From NCBI GenBank assembly GCA_021613375.1, contig CM038726.1, positions 8,104,849 to 8,168,848 on the forward strand: a DNA stretch of 64,000 nucleotides, read 5' to 3'. Numbering within the stretch: the first letter of the stretch is position 1; the number at the start of each line of letters is the position of its first letter. A model generated the notes under the pieces. That model was not told the origin of the DNA. It ran no database searches and was given only the letters and a program-made list of their open reading frames with translations. Position numbers and translations under genes: made by a program. Source of the stretch: Megaleporinus macrocephalus. Lineage: Eukaryota > Chordata > Actinopteri > Characiformes > Anostomidae. Shown here piece by piece: positions 59,204 to 64,000 of the stretch.

Positions 59204-59528
59204 CTACAAAATATTAAATATAAAATTAAACAAAAAAAGCAGAAGTTTCTGGTCCACCTTAAGTATGAGGTGATAAGGCTTCTCCTCTTTGTGAGATTGC
59301 TGTTGCTGATGGAGAAAACTCTGTTGAGCAAAACTCTTTCCACACTCTGAGCACCGATGTGGTTTCTTGTGAGTGCTCCCCTGTGTTTTGAAAGGACTCT
59401 GTCGAGAAAAACTCATTCCACACTCAGAGCAGTAGTGAGACTTCTTCTTCCTGCACGTCTCTGATTGTCTCTAAGATGTTTGCTGAGCACCAGCACTTAT
59501 TACGGACTCCATGACGTGTTTACAGAAG
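59204..59528 (-). pseudogene. C2H2 zinc-finger terminal exon relic
   Basis: On the minus strand, after a tttttcttcctag acceptor (59529-59541), the exon reads through an in-frame TAG near 59475 and then KKKSHYCSECGMSFSRQS, then KPHRCSECGKSFAQQSFLHQ and SHKEEKPYHL. These are two KRAB-type C2H2 finger modules with the EEKPY linker. In both fingers the first zinc-binding histidine is replaced by Gln, leaving C-C-Q-H, so neither would fold normally. Only two fingers remain where families usually have many. A CpG-rich 5' exon-like block with a minus-strand donor lies at 60455-60600. Best read as the decayed 3' end of a zinc-finger gene. Confidence 0.55.
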
Positions 59529-59969
59529 CTAGGAAGAAAAAGAAAACATGAATTCAACGTGCAATTCATCAAAAGCATTCTGATCAAAACCATCATCTAC
59601 ACCAACGGACAAGAAGTGTAAAGAAAGAATCTGATGTGGAAAAGCTAGTCTCCTAACTGCCTAAACTCTACAACCAGGCATGTAGACCACTAAACTCGGG
59701 AAGTCATTCATTAGTTGGTTTCATGCCAATACTGGAAGCTCCAGGTACGAGGTGGATTTCTTCTGAGATGTTTTCACCACCATGCCTGTGCACATGTTTT
59801 TACTGAACGTCAGTGGATCATGGGCTTAAACACCTTAACCAAATCGGGTATAGACAATTTAAACCATGATAAATTATGTGATCCTTCAAACCTCTTAGGG
59901 TGCTTAAACCTCACACACATGGGTTCATCCAAAGAGGTGCCTAATGATCTGAAACTAAAGAACATAGAA
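59529..59969. other. Presumed intron of the zinc-finger relic
   Basis: No feature apart from the acceptor at its left end. The + frame 59715-59984 has no domain. Confidence 0.35.
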
Positions 59970-60265
59970 CATCATACCAGGTAAAGACTGTAGTGTGTGT
60001 AGGATGTGTTTAATAAACCACAGGTGATTGTATTTAGCAGCAGGTTAATGTGTGTCAGTACAGATCTAGAAGGTTCTGGTTTAGTCTGTACATCATACCA
60101 GGTAAAGACTGTAGTGTGTGTAGGATGTGTTTAATAAACCACAGGTGATTGTATTTAGCAGCAGGTTAATGTGTGTCAGTACAGATCTAGAAGGTTCTGG
60201 TTTAGTCTGTACATCATACCAGGTAAAGACAGTAGTGTGTGTAGGATGTGTGTAATGAACTACAG
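59970..60265. repeat. 121-bp tandem repeat, 2.4 copies
   Basis: Copies begin catcataccaggtaaagact at 59970, 60091 and 60212. The first two appear identical over 121 bp. The third is cut after ~55 bp and carries differences (acagtagtg, gtgtgtaatgaac). Near-identity points to a recent duplication. Confidence 0.95.
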
Positions 60266-60299
60266 GTTTGTTTGTTTGTGAGCTGCAGCAGCGAAACCC

Positions 60300-60790
60300 C
60301 AATATCCACCATCAGCCTAACTTTAGCGAGCTAGCTAATGAGCATGGACTGTGCACGTGCTGAAACTCCTCACGTCACAACACCGTCCGGACCCTCACTC
60401 TCACCGCGTGCAGGTTTGTAGCAGCTGGGCTGTTAAACTGAGAGGTGGTCTTACCTTTTTCTCTCTCTGTGGAAGCGAAGCAGCTTCTCTATTTCTAGTT
60501 TTGTGTCGTTCGCGAACGATTCGTTCTGAATCGACTCACTTCCTCAGCTGACTCGTTCCTTTCTCAGTTCGGTAGTTGAGCTCAGCAGCGACCGTGCAGG
60601 CCGGCAGGGGAACTGCTGTGTGGTCTGTAAATCACTGAATCACCCTAAATATTTTTATTAATTAATTTTTTACAACACTCTCGTCTCCTGGTCCAGGAAG
60701 TCGTGAACTAAACTGAAACATGAACCGTTCAGCTGTGTATCAGTTAGGTGGGTCGGAGTCGCAGACTCCTCCTGCCAAGCACTGAACGAT
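60300..60790 (-). promoter_or_regulatory. CpG-bearing promoter-like block, possible first exon
   Basis: CpG-richer than its surroundings (gtcgttcgcgaacgattcgt at 60507-60526 contains the palindrome tcgcga). On the minus strand a donor aaag|gtaagacc lies at 60454/60450, giving a 5' exon of ~100-150 bp. It could serve the zinc-finger relic. ctgattcagtgaatc-type words (60785-60835) also occur near the other exon-like block at 52440-52475. Confidence 0.35.
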
Positions 60791-61064
60791 TCAGTGAATG
60801 AATCTTTTTAGTGAACTGATTCTAATGATTCAGTTCATCTAAAAGAGCTGCTGTGCCCATCACCATTGGCGTAGGAACCCGGGGGGTCAGTGATGAGAGC
60901 AATGAACAACAAAATATACTGCAAAAAATAGCTTTTGTATAATGTGTTGTTATAGTAACAGATTAAGATGGTTTGGGTTAACTAACGTTTATATTAACTT
61001 TAGTCAGAAAGCACTCTGAAACGTAAAATTACATTACTCTCTGACCACGTCCCAAACTGCAGGC
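60791..61064. other. Repeat-like spacer
   Basis: Contains cattggcgtaggaacccggg (60864-60883), shared with 40803. Otherwise nothing is recognised. Confidence 0.35.
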
Positions 61065-61245
61065 CAGGGGCGTAGCTAGCTCTGGTTTAGATTTAAATTG
61101 AGTCCCAGCACCTCTAAAGATTATAGTACAAAAACGTTTTATTTTTCTTTTAATGTTAATTTGTCTCTGACAAGCTGGAAATGTTAAAACCATAGAGAGT
61201 ATATGGTTAAACCAATTATTTTAACAACGATTTTACACAAATGTA
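61065..61245 (-). mobile_element. hAT-like element end, inverted relative to 28740-28923
   Basis: Starts caggggcgtagctagc, and the reverse complement of 61065-61245 follows 28740-28923 closely: gtgctgggactcaattta, gcttgtcagagacaaattaa, tatactctctatggttttaa, cgttgttaaaataattggtt. The 28-kb copy has an extra ~20 bp near its end. The opposite terminus of this copy was not found. Confidence 0.8.
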
Positions 61246-61439
61246 TTGTGTAATGTGTATTTAACAGAATCAATTTATTACATTTTCGACTATTATTAGC
61301 GTTGATTTTATTTAAAAATGTTTAGAATGAAATCTACTTATTTTATTCAAGAAACACACACTCATTCTGTTTGAATAATACAAAATCAACTGAATTTTGA
61401 ATACAAAGATATATAAATAAGTTGCTTTCAATGTACAAG

Positions 61440-62760
61440 CACTTCCTGTGGTAGTGGGCGCGTTTCTTTAAACCAGCAGCTGTTCGGCAGAGCTTCCCGG
61501 CACAGTGAGTCCAGTTTGTGGAAAAGTTAACTAAGGTAAGAAAATCTTTTAATCTATCTAACTACCGTAGTTACTTCTGTGCCCAAGAAATGTTTTTTAA
61601 TGTTAAACTCAAACATTGCTGGCTACACCAGCTATAGAGAAAGTAATGTGAAAGCAATTTGTTGGAATGAATGTTGCTAAGGTTAAGTGTTAATCATGTT
61701 TGCTTCAAGCTAACAACATTATTAATGAATATATTTGCAACATCTCTCTTTTCTCATTCACAGTGGGTTAGCTTAGCTTGCTAACGTGACTCCTTTTCGC
61801 CATTTTGCTGGATAGCTTAGCTGGCTAGCTAGCTGGTCTAAATCTCAAATTTTCTAGCTGTTTTTTCTCTGTTACTGGTGAATATCTCTCTGGACTAAGG
61901 CTGTGGTGAGTTGGCTAGCTTTTAAAGTCTGCTCTCGTTTGACTGTATTGAGAAAACAATGCTCGCATTCCGTGTCATCGTCGTGAGAATGCATAAAATT
62001 AAGTATTTGAGGTCGTAAAGGCTCGGTTCATGGCTATCTAGCGTGATCCGTAATGTTTTACTAGTTTGTGCGAGAATCTGACAGCTAGGAAGGGTTTAAC
62101 TTTGTAGTTTTATGGTTGAATCTGACTTAAGACTGCTGAAGCATGTTAATAACTTGGGCAGCTTTTTACAGTTTCAGGATGGACACTATTAGCCAGTTGC
62201 AGCATAGCTGCTTTAGTTTTCTGGCCATTTTATGCAGAGAATAAGCGAGAAGAAGATGCGATAACACAGAGGCTACCTGTGTGAAATTTCATTAGAAGCA
62301 AATTAGAGAAATTCTAAATGTAGTTATCCTAATTTAAGCCTTCCTCATGTCAGTCAATTACAACCCAATCATTCTTTCTTGCATAACTTCAACAGTCTTA
62401 GTATTTCAAGTTCAGATAAAGTAATACGGGAGGTATGTAAAGCAACACCACATTTTAAATATGAGATATAATGGCAATTGAAGCAAATGTGATCAAAGTG
62501 TTTTGATGTTTGCATATAAATGATGTGTTTAATATTACAGGACCCTAAAAGTTTAGAAGTGGATCAGCTCTCAATGCCAGCTGTTGTGTTGCTTCTGAAG
62601 GTGACAGTTCAAGGACACTGAAATTTTTATTGAGGGGGTGCAGGCCTCAGAGAACTGAAAGATGTTGCCACAGCTCATGCTGTCCTCTTTGGCTTGACCT
62701 ATTAACCAGCTGAAACACACCTTTGAGATATTCCAGAAACTTTTAAGTAACTGAATATAT
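61440..62760 (+). pseudogene. Decayed two-exon unit of an uncharacterised fish gene family
   Basis: A GC-rich block with an ETS-like cacttcctg and a gtgggcgcg GC box (61440-61465) leads to an exon-like segment ending ttaactaag|gtaaga (donor at 61535). After ~1 kb a good acceptor, tgtttaatattacag (62526-62540), opens an exon reading SLEVDQLSMPAVVLLLK. It is then followed, only with frame changes, by FIEGVQ, LKDVATAHAVLFGLTY and NQLKHTFEIFQKLLSN. The block order resembles the C-terminal part of a multicopy, SAM-domain-associated fish protein of unknown function, as far as I recall. Stops and at least two frameshifts say pseudogene or non-coding RNA. Family assignment is tentative. Confidence 0.4.
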
Positions 62761-62774
62761 ATATATATATATAT
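62753..62774. repeat. (TA)n microsatellite
   Basis: About eleven ta repeats just after the decayed exon. A second (TA)n run is at ~62925-62960 inside the LINE 3' UTR. Confidence 0.9.
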
Positions 62775-62810
62775 TTGAAAAAAAAAATCCCCAAGTCATA
62801 TGTTGATGGA

Positions 62811-62922
62811 CTTTTTTTATTTATTTTTTTTTTTATTGGATGCATTTCTATACACCAACAAAAGAAATAATTAACATAACGTTGCTGTCCAAAGGAGAAA
62901 ACACAGATAAAAAAAAATAATA

Positions 62923-62960
<38 letters not shown>

Positions 62961-64000
62961 TACATACCATATATAAACATATATATAACAACAACCAGAA
63001 AGAACAAAAAGCTATGTACTTAGAAAATGCCAGCCCCACAGAGCAGGCCAAATATCTCCTCCAGCAACATTATTTCTTTCCCCTTTTACCCCTTTTTTTT
63101 CCCCCTATCTGTAACGGGGGTCTCAGCAGTATCGGACACAAACGCAGAGCTTTTTGAAAATAAAGAGTACTTTTAATAAACACGAACGTAAACGGAGGGT
63201 AAACAAAATACAAAAGAAAATACTAACAGACTGGATACAATGACACATGCCAAGAAAATCCCAAGACAATGACCAACAAAGATATAGGGCAAACACTGGG
63301 TATATATATACAGGGGCTAACAAGAGGGAACAGGTGACGAGACTAAACAGCGATGGGGAACAGGTGTGCGAGGCGGGGCAAGGGCGGAGACAGGGAGCAC
63401 GTGACAAAACACACATGGACAGGATGTAAACAAAGGCACATGGATGGTAGGCGTGACACTATCCCTGCCCCACCTCCCCTCTACTCCCTTCCCTCCCATC
63501 AACCTATTAACAATCACAGAAAATAGATAAATAGATAAAGGAATAAAAAAAAGAAGAGAAAGACAGAAAAATAAAGAAAGAAAGAAAGAAAAATAATAAT
63601 AAAAGAAAGAAAAGTAATAATCCCCTCAATCAGCTGGCATAAACTGAAGTGAATTGAAAAAAATAAAGAAAGGATTCCACTTAGAGTAAAATGTTGCAGT
63701 ATTGCCTTTCAAGGTAGATCTTGTCTTTTCCATAGTAAGAAAATGCATGACATCTCAGAGCCACATTGAAATGGAAGGGGGTTTTGAAGACTTCCACAGT
63801 AGTAATATGCAACGTCTTGCCAATAAAGACGTAAATGCTATTATTTCCGACTGAACCTTATTGAGCACATGTAAATCAGTAGAAAAACCAAATATTGCGA
63901 CAAAAGGGTTCTTATTGATGTTAATGCCCAGAACTTTTGTCATAATCTTAAACTATTCTGACCAAAATTTATGTAAAGAGGGACAAAAAAAAACCATGTG
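62811..64000 (-). mobile_element. 3' end of an L1-type LINE (ORF2 C-terminus, 3' UTR, poly(A))
   Basis: On the minus strand, ORF2 codons enter from the right edge: CPSLHKFW near 63975-63950, a stop at ~63947, then IMTKVLGININKNPFVAIFG and PPSISMWLRDVMHFLTMEKT to WNPFF at ~63660, the known C-terminus of fish L1 ORF2. An A-rich 3' UTR follows, interrupted by the solo LTR at 63110-63458. It ends with ccaataaa and an A-rich tail (poly-T on + at 62813-62838). One internal stop and a slip in an A-run suggest it is inactive. The body lies beyond the window. Confidence 0.85.
63110..63458 (-). mobile_element. Solo LTR with perfect 5-bp target duplication
   Basis: 349 bp, running on + from tgtaacggggg to ggcgtgaca, so on minus it starts tgtcacgcctacc and ends cgttaca with short inverted tgt/aca ends. 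Inside, on minus, are gcccctgtatatatataccc (TATA region, ~63295-63318) and ttattaaaagtactctttat before the end. The 5-mer ctatc occurs directly on both sides (63105-63109 and 63459-63463). This is the signature of LTR integrase insertion followed by LTR-LTR recombination. Likely a Gypsy-type family; the LTR at 12496-13080 has the same tgtcacgc start. Confidence 0.88.

Noticed and set aside
63123..63517. Frames on both strands at 63.1-63.5 kb
   Set aside because: They lie within or across the solo LTR and its junction.

Overview
The window is teleost fish nuclear DNA: AT-rich, intron-bearing, packed with Tc1/mariner, hAT, L1-type LINE and LTR remnants and with long tandem arrays. Several dispersed repeats (the long-armed foldback repeat at 51016-51335, the Tc1-like copies) are of kinds I associate with otophysan fishes, perhaps a characiform; that placement is a weak inference.

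Only one gene reads as intact. It is a six-exon tripartite-motif (TRIM) E3 ubiquitin ligase of the fish finTRIM / TRIM16-TRIM25-like group on the + strand, 24134-32825. Its exons join in phase to 552 codons with RING, two B-boxes, coiled coil and PRY-SPRY, and a polyadenylation signal lies at 33344. Its introns are full of transposons. Intron 2 carries a minus-strand Tc1-like element split by a hAT-like element with a recognisable 8-bp target duplication. Intron 4 begins with a hAT/ZBED-type remnant only 6 nt after the splice donor and ends in a pentanucleotide (TTCTA)n array just upstream of exon 5.

Layout. 1-1300: simple repeats, an 11-bp minisatellite and a possible 3' end of an unseen gene. 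1640-4980: a decayed L1-type LINE (ORF1, endonuclease, reverse transcriptase). 5280-12062: four adjoining repeat blocks, namely a microsatellite, a 42-bp array, a degenerate ~56-bp array and a 63-bp array of 41 copies that is open on both strands. 12.5-23 kb: LTR-like, Tc1 and LINE remnants and single-copy-looking DNA. 24-33.4 kb: the TRIM gene. 35.3-36.2 kb: an 18-bp minisatellite. 37-41 kb: a broken retroviral env fragment, an L1 3' fragment and a MULE-like transposase relic. 43.6-47.8 kb: a direct segmental duplication. 51-62.8 kb: a foldback repeat, a broken OB-fold-like gene, a C2H2 zinc-finger relic and a decayed two-exon unit. 62.8-64 kb: the 3' end of a minus-strand L1 with a solo LTR in its 3' UTR (perfect 5-bp target duplication).

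The genes do not form an operon-like or pathway unit. The picture is an accessory, repeat-rich immune-gene neighbourhood in which one TRIM gene survives among gene relics and layered transposons. I see no clear undescribed system. The most distinctive items are the double-strand-open 63-bp and 18-bp arrays, the datable nested insertions, and the relics of poorly characterised fish gene families at 54.9-56.5 kb and 61.4-62.8 kb.
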